Shown here one piece after another: positions 20,942-31,600 of a stretch of 64,000 nucleotides of DNA (positions are counted from its first letter, which is position 1; each line of letters starts with the position of its first letter). The DNA lies in contig NW_020825317.1 of NCBI RefSeq assembly GCF_003286085.1, positions 4,340,001 through 4,404,000 of the forward strand, given 5' to 3'. The translations under genes and the position numbers were made by a program. This DNA comes from Drosophila persimilis (lineage: Eukaryota > Arthropoda > Insecta > Diptera > Drosophilidae). The notes under the pieces were generated by a model, which saw only the letters and a list, made by a program, of their open reading frames with translations, made no database searches and was not told the origin of the DNA.

Positions 20942-21937
20942 TTAATTGCAATTCAATTGAAATTCTAATCCATTCTTCGCTTCGGTATCTTTCTTGCGGG
21001 TGAACTGGGAGAGCAAGTCACTGAAGTGTGGCTTCTGTCGTTGGATCACCTCGTTGGGGTGCTTCTTGAAATCTATGTGCTGCACCAGATGAGATTTTCT
21101 CGAGAAGCCTATGCCGCAGACACTGCAGATGTAGGGCTTACGGGTACTGTGGACATAGAGGTGAGAGTTTCGGTTCTCAAGCCGGCCAAACTGTTTCCCA
21201 CAGATGTGGCAGCAGTAGGCTTTGATGCTGCTATGGTCCAGCATGTGCTTTTTGAGGTAGGTCGGGTGCGAGAAGCTGGCACCGCACTGCTCGCAGACAA
21301 GGTCGCGCAGCTTCTGGTGCACAGTCTTGAGATGCTGTTGGAGCAGCCGCCGGCGGGTGAAACGTCTGTCGGGACAATTAGGGCACTGGTGCAGGGCCTC
21401 TTTAAGGTGCTTGGTCCGAATGTGGGCGCTAAGGTTGCTGTTCTGAGCGAAACGAGCCCCGCAATCGGAGCACTCGTACGGCCGGTCGCCGGTGTGGGTG
21501 TGCAGATGATCATCGAGCCAGCGGCGTCGCTTGAACTCTTTGCCACACTCCTCGCACGGGAAAATGGACTGCGGCGGACGAATATCCCTTCGCGTTCGCT
21601 GATGAATGCGTCGGTGAGCGATGAGCTTCTCGTGACTGGTGAACCGCAGAGGACAACGTGTGCATACCCAGGGCAGGTGGCATGGTGTAACGGAAGGTTC
21701 TGGTCTACACTCTCCAGGCTCTAATTCTTCCACTTCTTGCTCTATCATCCAGTCTTCAGGGTCATCCACAGCCTGCTCTGCTTCGTCCTGATGCACCGTC
21801 ATATCTGCCAACTCTTCTTCGGGTTCTTCTATTATTATTGAGTTGACCCACTCCTGCTCAGAGTCTTTGGACTCCTCACACTCTTCTATCACTGAGTCCC
21901 AGTCAAAACTGACATCCTCCAGCGTTTCCATAGCCAT
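20942..21937 (-). CDS. C2H2 zinc finger protein, seven fingers
   Basis: 331 aa from ATG 21937; no intron is needed. Residues 1-80 are very acidic (EECEESKDSEQEW, EEPEEELADM) with no zinc-finger-associated (ZAD) cysteines. Seven C2H2 fingers follow from about residue 92 to 300: VCTRC, PCEEC, ECSDC, QCPNC, VCEQC, CCHIC and ICSVC, each with the His pair. The linkers include one TGDRPY of the TGEKP type and others that are degenerate. The short basic tail is QFTRKKDTEAKN. This indicates a nuclear sequence-specific DNA-binding protein; the targets are unknown. It may correspond to a zinc finger gene of the D. melanogaster X tip, but I could not confirm which. Confidence 0.9.
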   Translation of the reverse strand: MAMETLEDVSFDWDSVIEECEESKDSEQEWVNSIIIEEPEEELADMTVHQDEAEQAVDDPEDWMIEQEVEELEPGECRPEPSVTPCHLPWVCTRCPLRFTSHEKLIAHRRIHQRTRRDIRPPQSIFPCEECGKEFKRRRWLDDHLHTHTGDRPYECSDCGARFAQNSNLSAHIRTKHLKEALHQCPNCPDRRFTRRRLLQQHLKTVHQKLRDLVCEQCGASFSHPTYLKKHMLDHSSIKAYCCHICGKQFGRLENRNSHLYVHSTRKPYICSVCGIGFSRKSHLVQHIDFKKHPNEVIQRQKPHFSDLLSQFTRKKDTEAKNGLEFQLNCN

Positions 21938-22022
21938 TTTTGTTTAGTAATGAGATCCAACAAATATAAAAATAGTTTTTTCGCGTCGCCAAAAGCGTTG
22001 CCACATAAGGATTTGGCCAATG

Positions 22023-22083
22023 CACTAACGCTTCACGCAAAAGGGCTGCCAGATAGCGTTAGTGGAGTAAAACGCACTAGCGC
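22023..22083. repeat. Inverted repeat upstream of the zinc finger gene
   Basis: CACTAACGCT (22023-22032) and its exact complement AGCGTTAGTG (22055-22064) form a 10-bp stem with a 22-base loop. A third related word, CGCACTAGCGC, starts at 22073. It lies about 90-150 bases upstream of the zinc finger ATG, so it may be a promoter operator. Confidence 0.45.
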
Positions 22084-22129
22084 TTTGCTCAAAAATGCGC
22101 AAAACTACAAAAAACGTTACTGCTTTATT

Positions 22130-25100
22130 TAAATTGATTGTTATGCTAAAAAGTGCCCCAATGTGTGCTAGAAAGAACAGAAGACGTTAAACGTTTTGTA
22201 TTTTAATCAATTGTTATGCAATTTATTCATACGCTATGTAAATATAATTTGTTCACAACTGTTATATAATTACTTTCATTTGTTGGTTTTTTCTTTTTTT
22301 GATTTTAAAGCGGCTGCTTTCAACAATTGTTTGGTTTTGTTTTTTTTTCGATTCGTTTTCAATAAATCAATCAATGAATACATCATTACTGTATAATTCA
22401 CACATTTTGGTTTCTTGGTTTTTCTTCTTAGATGATTCGAGAGAGGCTTGTATTCGTATGTGTGTGTGTGTAAAATTGTAATTCCGTTAACTACAACTAC
22501 AGAGATGCCTCGAAAACAGACATATACACGAGATCTATCCATTCGTGTATCTTGTTGCGTCAAGGTCTTTTTTTGCTTTTAGAAATGTTAACAAATTTAC
22601 AGACTTATATTTGGATTACCGTAATCATGTATTTATATGTGTATATATATATACTATATATTATTTATATATGTATAGATGCATTATATAATATGCACTG
22701 AAATGATTCAACAGGATCTGCTGGGTTGTTCTTTTTCACAAATCGCTCTGTAGGGGGGAGGAATGGTGGATGATGGATGGGACGTGAAGGGATAATAATG
22801 ATAGGATAACACTTCTGTGTGTGAGTTGGGGGTGTGTAAAAACCGATTTCTCTAAAATTTGTCTTACTTTCTCGTTTACTTTAGATACGATTTGGGACTA
22901 TGCTATCCTTATCCCACACATCATTGCAATATCATTTATTAAGATTCTCCTCTTCTTTCGTTAAAGTAAGAAAAAAAAAGTGCACTAGTTTCCCGTTTTG
23001 GTATGGCTTAAACATCGTCAAAGCACCCGTTTTTTGTTTACACACTGCTTATATCCTATAATATATATCCATCCCGTCCTGTATTATATACGATCCGTGT
23101 ATAATTGCATTTTATTTAGTTTGTATTTAAGAATTAATCCCACATTCCGCGCTTTCGATTATTTTGTGTGTGTAGAATGTAAGTTTTTAAATGCTACAAG
23201 TAAATGCCTGCCTGCCTGCAAATTATTTGGTATTTCCTCCGTCTGTTCCTCCATTTTAAATCTACATACTTTGGCCTTATCCGCTAGGAGTCAATACACT
23301 ACTCGTACACTACACTAGACTATACTACACTACACTACATACTTTCTGAAACATTTTGCAATGGAAAAACGGGAAGCGAAAAACGCTCACACACACGCAT
23401 GGTTCGTGGGAGGATGGATCCGCAGGGCGAGGGAGCGACAGAGAGATAGTGATTAGGTGGAGGAGAAGGGAGGAGAGAATGGCCGTTGGTTGGATGGCGC
23501 ATGAGACATAAGATAGTGAGAGAGGATAACAGTTGGACGCTAGCCCGCTCGCTGGCTGGCATGTGTGTGCACATTTTTCTTTCCCTTTTCTTCACTTTTG
23601 CTCTTCAATTCGCTATATATGTATGTACTTGTGTGTATGTATATGGATTTTGTGCGAGTGTGTATGCATTTGTGTGTTTTGTTCTTTAATTGCAATTTCT
23701 GTAAAATGTGTATATTTTTAATATTCCATACATTCAATACATATATTTTTCGTATATAAAAAAGAGCATTTTTCATTTAGTTTAACGCCTAGCAGGGATT
23801 TTCCATTTCATTTAATTTCCTCTCTCTCGCTTCTATTCGTTTGATTTCATTTCGTTTCGTTCGTGCTCCTTCTTCTTCTCCCTTATCCTTCTCTTTCCGG
23901 CTTAAATGCAGTTATTGACCTGAACAATTGGTTTATCTTTTGTGTATGGTTTTCTTTGTTGATTGATTAATTAGTTAATGATTTTTTTATATAGTACTAT
24001 ACTATATGTGTGTATACATATGTATGTATGTATATACGTATCTGTATGTAAGTATTTCTGTGTGTATGCATGAGTTTTATGTATGTAGTATGTATGTATA
24101 TATTTCTATGTATTCTTTTTGTTTATTATTATTTCATTTTGGAATTCTCGTTAAAATAGTTGAACATTCTTTTTCCTCCTGCTATTTCTGTCGTATATTC
24201 GTATTCGTATTGCTCCGTTTTTTCAGAAGTTAACTGTTACTGTTATTTTCTTTTGTTAAAATTTAAAACTTTTCCTATGTTGCGTTGAGTTTTATCAAGT
24301 TTTAAATATTAATATGTATTATAATTTTATTTTGTGAAATGTTTTCTGGTTTTGACTTTCCTTATTCACGGTTTTTTGTTTTTCGTTTTTTGTTTGGTGT
24401 TCGCTTGTTTTTTTGTTTTTGCATTTGGTTTCCTTTTGTTTTTTTTTTTTTTGCTTTAGATTTCTGACGTCACAAAAATTTCTACGTACGTGTCGCTGTT
24501 GGTGTTGTTGTTGTTGGTGGTGGTGGTTCTCGCAACGGATTCTCAAATAATATAAGTGATAATCCACAAAACAAACCAAAAATTAAAAGTTCTGTCGTCG
24601 GTTGGGAAGGAATAGTCGGAAGGGAACGAGCTGAGAGGGGGGGAGGAGGAGCTGAGAGGCTCGATCATTGGAGTTCTTCTTATTTTCTTTGAGGGCTTCC
24701 CAATGGGCCGAGCCTCGGCTGTGGTTGTTGGAAAGAACACTGGGGCTCTTCCATATAATTTAGTTTAAAATTACATTTGAAAAATTAGTTCATCAGATTA
24801 TACAGCAGAGGTCACACGCAGAATTTTCATGATGCCTCTCAATAAAAAAAAAACAATCTAGCATTGCACCTTCCTTATTAAAAAAAAAAGAAAAAAGAAA
24901 TAAACATCTTCTCAGTCTGTTGAGCACTTTTTTTTGTACAGATTTAAATTTGCGCAGAACAAATCAGAAAAATGAAGCCGAGCAATGGATAGCCCGAGGC
25001 CACACGATATTTGTACATAGGACGCTGCCTACCTCTGCTGCAAAGTCTCAAAATACCAGAGACAGTTCCTAAATGTCAAGCCTCTTCCCCACCTCTCCTC

Positions 25101-25840
25101 CACAGCTCTTCTTCTAGAGGGTATGTCAGGGGTCAAGGGTCACTACAATATCCTCGTAAATAAATAATTTGGCTCTTACACACTAAGGACTCGCGCTAAA
25201 CATAGGCATACATACTACGTATATCGTACATAATAGGGGGGAGGGGTGTTATAAAAAAATTAGGGGACATTACATAGTCGGTTAATTATAGTACAGTACG
25301 GTTAATAATAATAATAACAATAGGCAACAACACAGAGCAGAGAACTGATGTATGTATGTGTGTTTTTTGTGTCTTGGGTGTGTATGTGTTTGTGTTTTAC
25401 AGTTACAGTTACAGCTACAGTGTTGCATCAATGGGATGAGTCTGTATGCATAGGTCTGTATTTTGTGGACGCCACTGTATGTCTCTCAGGTGTTCCTACA
25501 TGGATGCATGCATCTGTCTCTCAGGTGTTCAGAGACACACACAGAGAGAGAGAGAGAGAAAGAGAGAGACAGAGATAGAGTCGTAGTGGGAATGACAGGG
25601 GGTGTTAGACAGAGACAGACTTAAGTTAAACAAATTTTTGCTTTGGAATGGCTATTGGGAGCAGCAGAATCGGAATCGTTTTTCCACTGATTTCAGGCGT
25701 TCCTCCTTGGGGGCTCTCTAATCGAAAGAATCCGCAACGCTTCCTGGACCGCCCTCCGCCTCAACGCGTTCGTCGCCTGGAGCCGCCCCTGCCACCGTCT
25801 GGCGGGCGCGGAGTGGACAATTTTTATGACGTCTCTAAAA
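22130..25840 (-). other. AT-rich region, probable long 3' UTR of the tweety gene
   Basis: No coding frame. T-rich on the plus strand, with many short A/T microsatellites and several minus-strand AATAAA signals (plus-strand TTTATT at about 24119, 24324, 22929 and 22124). It directly follows the last open part of the tweety terminal exon. Long, AT-rich 3' UTRs are common for neural Drosophila genes; transcription is inferred. Confidence 0.4.
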
Positions 25841-25841
25841 A

Positions 25842-25875
25842 TCATACTTTAAAGGTTTTCTCCCGCCGCTGCTGC

Positions 25876-25907
<32 letters not shown>

Positions 25908-26591
25908 CTGGTGGTGGTGGCCACGATGGGATGTTGGCTGCTGCTGTTGGTGCTGGTGCTGGGAACCATTGGCGGGGAGCACACTCATGGAGCCAGCGCC
26001 ACACATGGCCACCGCCGCTGCTGCCGCCGCCTCCTCGCAGGCATAGCTGGCTATACGATGATCGCTGCGCGATCGCTCCCTGTCATGGCTGCGATGGCTG
26101 TGATGGTGCTCCGCTGCAGCCGCCGCCGCTGCCACTGCTGCAGCGGCAAGGCCTGCTCCACCGTTGCGCTTGCTGGGCGCCGCCTGCTGCTGGGAGCGCC
26201 GGTTGCCCAGACGCTTCAGCTCGTAGTCCCGGGCATCGGCCACGTCGAAGGTGGCCGCCCTCTGCTGCTGCTTCGAGTGCTTTGACGAGGAGGAGGTGGT
26301 GGCTGCTGCAGGGACGGGGCCTGGAGGCGCCTGTTGTTCATATGGCTGCGGGAAGTACTCGTCGTACTCGTGCTCCTCGCATAGGTTTGCATTACAGGCG
26401 GTTTGGGAGGGTGGCTGCTGCTGCTGTTGGGCATGGCTCGAGCGGTGCTTCTTGGGGGGCAGGGGAATGGGCGCCTGCGCCGACTGCTGCGTCTGGGTCT
26501 GAGTGCTGGCTACCGCCGCCGCTGCGTGCAGCGACGTTGATGATGTGCCCCGTCGCACAACATCAACGCCGCCGCCGCAGCAGGCGCACTC
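25842..26591 (-). CDS. CG3638: Second in-frame extension after TAG (249 codons)
   Basis: Directly after the TAG at 26594-26592 the same frame runs 249 more codons to TGA at 25844-25842, starting ECACCGGGVDVVRRGTSSTS. Unique, protein-like stretches (TACNANLCEEHEYDEYF, RAATFDVADARDYELKRLGN) argue against chance. The rest is Ala-, His- and Gln-rich with a terminal 14-Gln run. Possible routes are UAG readthrough, A-to-I editing of UAG to UGG, or a small unannotated intron. Only sequence openness and composition support coding. Confidence 0.45.
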
Positions 26592-28658
26592 CTACAACTC
26601 CGTCACGGAGTAGAGGTCGCTGCTGGCATGGGCGGCATGCGCGGCATGGGCGTGCGCGTGTGCATGGCTGGAGTGTGTCCCATGGGTGGCCGGACCAGTG
26701 CCGCCGCCGGCTCCTGCCCCTCCTCCACCTACTCCTCGTTCGCCGCGTTTCAGAGAGCGATAGAAGAGCGCCTGCTGCTGTTCGATGAGCAGCTGCTGCT
26801 GCTGCTGTTGCTGCTGTTTAGAGGAGCTTCCTCCACCAGGTCCCCCTCCTCCCTGATAGTTGTTGTTGTGCTGGCGCTGGTAGAAGGCCGCCTGCTGCTG
26901 AGCCTGCTGTTGAAGCTGCTGCTGCTGCTGGTGGTGATGGTACGTACTGCTGCTGTCGTACGAATGCTGCTTCTTCATTCCGACGAGCACCTGGCCTCCG
27001 TATTGCTGCTGCTCCACATAGCTGCGGGCATTGTCCAGCGTCTCTGCACGACGCGGCCGCTCTCTGTCACGCTCACGCTCTTTCTCCCGCTCACGCTCAC
27101 GCTCTCTGTCGCGGTCGCGGTCCCTCTCTCGCTCCCTCTCGTAGCCGCCTGTCTGTTGCTGCTGCTGCCGTAGGCTGGCGGACTTTGGTGGCAGGGTCTG
27201 CATGTGGTTGGCATTGCTGGAGTCTCCACCGCCTCCGGCCCTTGACGTCTTGTGCCTGTTCTTCGGCGGCAGGGAAGGCGGCTGCTGCTGTTGCTGTTGT
27301 GGCTGGGAGGCAGCGGCCGATATCTTGTGGTTCTGGGGCCGCTGCAACGAGCGGTACTGGCCCAGACTGGCGGCGCACAGCGGCTGGGCGGATATCTTCG
27401 ACTGGGTGGGCGACTGCGTTGGTATCTCCGGCAGCGGCTGGTTCACAATCGAGGCCGGATTGAGGCTACGCTGTACCACCCGAGGCGCTGCCGTCGGCAC
27501 TTCGCTGCTCTCGATGCTGTAGACGGCCGAGGGCGGCAGTATGTGGGTCGTCGGTGGATGAATCAGCTGCTGCTGTTGCTGTTGCTGCTGCTGGAGTGCC
27601 AAAAGCTGCTGCTGTTGCTGCTGCTGGAGGGCCAGGAGCTGCTGTTGCTGTTGCTGCTCCTTGGCATAGGAGCTCCCAACGCCCGTGGTGCCGGGTATCT
27701 CTGTGAAGGTATTCTTTGGCTTTGGTGGCGGCGGCGGTGGTGCGGGTTGGATCTGCATCTGTGGCGGCGGCTGTGGCTGTGGCTGTTGCTGTTGCTGTTG
27801 CGGAGGCGGTGCTGGTGGTGGCACCATCTGTTGCTGTTGTTGCTGCTGCTGCTGTTGCTGCTGCTGTTGCTTTTGCTGTATTTGCAGCTGGATCTGCATT
27901 TGCAGCTGCTGCTGTTGCTGCAACTGTTGCTGTTGTTGTTGTTGCTGCTGTTGTTGCTGTTGTTGCTGCTGCTGCTGCTGTTGGACAAGGAACTCCGTGG
28001 AGCCACAGACCTGCGGTATGCAGTCCGGCTGCTGGCAATAGTCCTTCGAAACGGTGGCTATCGATGGCGTCTTGGCGCTGCGCAAATTCGGCGACGGTGA
28101 GGCGCCCATGGCCATCGATGAGGAGACACCCTTGAGCGAGCCCCCATAGCGACCCACGTGCCGCAATGTGGCACATTTGTTGGCCGTCGCCGCAGCCACA
28201 ATATTCAGATTATTGTTGCCACGCACCGCCTTGGGACCGATGCTTATGTACTTGGGATCGAAGCGATTGAAGCTGTTGTTTGTGACATCGCGGGGATCCC
28301 GGTCGTCGACCAGCCCCCCCTCGCTGCCGACATCCAGGCCATTGCCTGTGGACCTGCACATGGCGTTGGCCGTCTGTGCGGAGAGCACGGAGCGGATGGA
28401 GCTGCCCGTGGAGCGGGGCAGGGTCGCCGAAGCGAATATGTTCTTCAAGGTGCTGCTGCTGTTCTGATGCTGATGTTGGTGCTGGTGCTGCTGATTGATG
28501 ATGTTGCTGCTCTGCTGCTGATGGGGATGCTGCTGCTGCTGGAGTGGAGGCTGCGACGGCGCCTGCTGAAGCTGCTGGAGCTGCAGTTGGAGCTGCTGCT
28601 GTTGCTGCTGGGCTGTGTTGTTGCTATTGCCTGCATAGGTGCTGCAGGCAAGCGAATC
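26592..28658 (-). CDS. CG3638: In-frame C-terminal extension of tweety after TGA (688 codons)
   Basis: After the TGA at 28661-28659 the same frame continues without interruption for 688 codons to a TAG at 26594-26592. The segment begins DSLACSTYAGNSNNTAQ and includes non-repetitive, protein-like parts (RFDPKYISIGPKAVRGN, KCATLRHVGRYGGSL, DYCQQPDCIPQVCGSTEFLV). These alternate with long Gln runs, proline-rich blocks and an Arg/Glu/Asp repeat, ending YSVTEL. It can be reached either by readthrough of the TGA or by splicing to an acceptor at 28641 (CTTGCCTGCAG/CACC). That site is 153 bases downstream of the normal acceptor, a multiple of three, and gives an 1101-aa isoform. It is probably a real long isoform; which route is used is not visible here. 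Confidence 0.65.
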   Translation of the reverse strand, partial: DSLACSTYAGNSNNTAQQQQQQLQLQLQQLQQAPSQPPLQQQQHPHQQQSSNIINQQHQHQHQHQNSSSTLKNIFASATLPRSTGSSIRSVLSAQTANAMCRSTGNGLDVGSEGGLVDDRDPRDVTNNSFNRFDPKYISIGPKAVRGNNNLNIVAAATANKCATLRHVGRYGGSLKGVSSSMAMGASPSPNLRSAKTPSIATVSKDYCQQPDCIPQVCGSTEFLVQQQQQQQQQQQQQQQQQQQQLQQQQQLQMQIQLQIQQKQQQQQQQQQQQQQQMVPPPAPPPQQQQQQPQPQPPPQMQIQPAPPPPPPKPKNTFTEIPGTTGVGSSYAKEQQQQQQLLALQQQQQQQLLALQQQQQQQQQLIHPPTTHILPPSAVYSIESSEVPTAAPRVVQRSLNPASIVNQPLPEIPTQSPTQSKISAQPLCAASLGQYRSLQRPQNHKISAAASQPQQQQQQPPSLPPKNRHKTSRAGGGGDSSNANHMQTLPPKSASLRQQQQQTGGYERERERDRDRDREREREREKERERDRERPRRAETLDNARSYVEQQQYGGQVLVGMKKQHSYDSSSTYHHHQQQQQLQQQAQQQAAFYQRQHNNNYQGGGGPGGGSSSKQQQQQQQQLLIEQQQALFYRSLKRGERGVGGGGAGAGGGTGPATHGTHSSHAHAHAHAAHAAHASSDLYSVTEL

Positions 28659-31600
28659 TCAGTAAAAGTCGTTCGATTCGAGCGTCTTACACTGCTTGCT
28701 GAGCGTCGCGTACTTTCCATTGTTCGGCCCCTGCATATACGAGGCGCTCTGCTGATGATGCGACGGCAGGCGTCCCAATGTGTGATGGCCGGACCTGCAA
28801 CAAAGGGAGGGAGGGAGAATCCATGTAAGTATTGGGCTAAGGGAACTCTTCTTAAAATATTCCTCATTTCTCTTCCATCGATTCCCCCTTTCCCCGGCTA
28901 TGGCCGCCATCTCTAATTATATTGCATGGGTGGCCCAGGACTATGTATGATCCTACGGATTATCTATTGGAACTATTCTACAATTGGGAACTAACTCGAC
29001 ACTTCTGGAGCAAGATGCACGGAATAACAGTATACACAGTGTACAGTACACTCTCACATATTCTACATAGTCTCTGACCTATCTTTAATCTTTATTTGCA
29101 TTTGATAACCCTTCCCCATACGAAGCTTCTTCCTCTTCCATTTAATGTATTGAAACCAATGTGGGATTGGATTATTGTTTATTTAAAAAAAAAAAAAAGA
29201 GTATAGCCATAGAAACTAGAGCTAAACCCGAAATTAAGAGTATAATATAACCTAAAATTAAAAGCTATTCGGTTTCGAGGATCTAGAGATGGGAATAAGC
29301 AGATAGAGAAGATAGTAGGGGAACGAGAAGCCCTAAAGTAGGTATTTTTAACGTCCTCAAAGCATTTGGAATAGCCTGAAATATTGGATACTTCAGATTT
29401 TGATTCGCCGATACTCCCTCAAAACCGAACGTTTTATCAAACGACCATGTTTCTACCTATGGAATCCATGGCACATATGCATATCTATGGCATAACTATG
29501 AAACCATTTCCATCAAGAGCCCTACATGAAACCACATTCACACTCACAGTATACTTGCGTTTTTTTTTTTAGTTTTGGATTACTAAAAGAGGTGATAACT
29601 TTCAAGCATCTTTCAAGAAATCTTCCACAGAAAGTTCTTTGCGCTTTTCGCTTAACTTCCAAATTCCAAATGACACGGAATTTCGGGAGAGAGCACACTT
29701 GTACAAGCAGTACACAGGCTCGATCAATCAGTTTCAATCAAATGAGAGCCTAATTTGCCACAGAGGAATGGACATGGATGCGCAAAGATGGATACATGAT
29801 CCATGATCCATATTAAAATGTGTGTTTGGCAAACAAAAATAGTAAAAAGTCGCACAATGCTACTGTGTGCATGTCATGCAGTGCTCTATTTCGTCCTATC
29901 ATATAATCATATCTATCGGATAGGAACACTATTACTAATATTTAAGAGAGTGTAGATCTATTGTATCCTTTTCCTGTTTTGTGAGTGCTAAAACGTAGCT
30001 CCTTATGGCAGTCCTTGATAATCTTCTACTCAGTTCTCTCTCTCACTTTTAGGATGCTCATGTGCATGTGATCCCCACGTAGATGGTGGTGTGTCCTTAT
30101 TCAAGGTTTTGGCACTCTTTTAGGACATTTACTAGGCATTTATACCCTGCAAATATGAAGCCATATACATAGGTACTGCTATGCATCATCTAAAATACGC
30201 CTAGAGACTTGGATTAGGTCCCATCTGTCTTTCGTGAGTGTTACGCTAGATAAGAAACCTGCCTCGTTCGCAGGAAACATGGAAAATGGACGAGAAATAG
30301 ACTTTACTGATTAGGGGGTATTAGTGGGGTGGGGCATCATTAGTGTTTGTTTCAGTTCCGGTTTCAGTTGTATGTGTTTATGTATGTGTAGGGGGCGTGG
30401 CGTAACGTTAGGGTATGGAGTAAGCCCCCCGTTGTGGTGGATGATCTATTGTTCGGTGGTTCTCACATGCAAAGGGGTGCAGAGGGTGCAAGCAGCACAA
30501 GAAAATAAACAACAAAAAATGGAGAACAAAGAACTTTAAGGATCACTCTAGCAAATACAAAAATAAAACTCAAAAAACGAAAAAACAGAAATGAAAATAA
30601 AGGAAGGGAAAGGGAAAAACGTAAAAGAATGAAAAGAAGAAGAAGAAGGAATCTAGGGGGAATGGGGAGGGGAATGGGGATCACAAATCAAAAAATGAAA
30701 TCAAAGTTCATGCCTTGTGCCATGCACCATATCATAGCCGGGCGGCGGCGACGGCGATCCACGACCCCCTCCTCTGGCGGCCCCCGACACCGAGGTGCGT
30801 GTGTGGTGGGGGTTGGCCAACGTCATTGGAGCTACCATCGTGGCCATCGCCGCCGCTGTCGTCTGGTTAGTTCTATTATGCTGTTGTTGCAGTTGCAGTT
30901 GTTGTTGTTGTTGTTGCTGTTGTGTGGTGGTGTTGTTATAGTTGTTGCTGTAGTGGTTGCTGTAGTGATTGTTGTGGAGGTTGTTGTTGTAGTGGTTCTG
31001 ATTGCTGTTGTTGTGGTGGTGGTGGCCATAAATGGCCGTGGATGAGCTGTGGCTTGATTGAGATTGAGATGATGGTGATGCCAACCCTTGTCTCAGTCCC
31101 GCCGTTCCGTTCCTGTACGGTCCAACGCCATTGTTCCCGTTCATTCCGCCTCCGCCTCCTGATCCTGGTAGTGTTCCGCCGCTTGCCACACCGCCGCCGA
31201 CGCCTGCACTGCCTCCCTGCGTCTGCTGATGATGCAGCAGTGTGCGATTGATCGTTCCGGTGCCCAGAGGTGCCGTTGGCGAGATGCTGGCACTGGGCGC
31301 ATTCGAGGCAGGGAACAAGGGAGCCGTCTCCGATTTGTCTGCATCCAGCGTGGGTCTGCCAAAAAGAGAGAGAGAGAGAGAGAAAAGGGATTACTTCTAA
31401 GCTCTGACGATTGATTGGGGGCGGGGGGAAGGGTGTGGATCCCATACCGCTTGCTCAAGTATATCCAGGCATGCGAATCCGCATACACGAGAATCGTCAG
31501 CAGGAAGGAGGTGAGCAGGCCTGCCACCATCATGAGACTAAGGCCCAGCAATCCGCCTCCGCAGAGCCCTCGCAGCGCCTCCGCATAATGACGATCGATG

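Noticed and set aside
26506..26595. A 90-base in-phase intron (GTAGGA...CCAG) removing the TAG
   Set aside because: No polypyrimidine tract or branch site and a weak donor; kept only as an alternative to readthrough.
27252..28100. 282-aa plus-strand frame opposite the tweety tail
   Set aside because: Leu/Trp/Arg-rich translation of CAG repeats on the complementary strand; it is explained by repeat composition.
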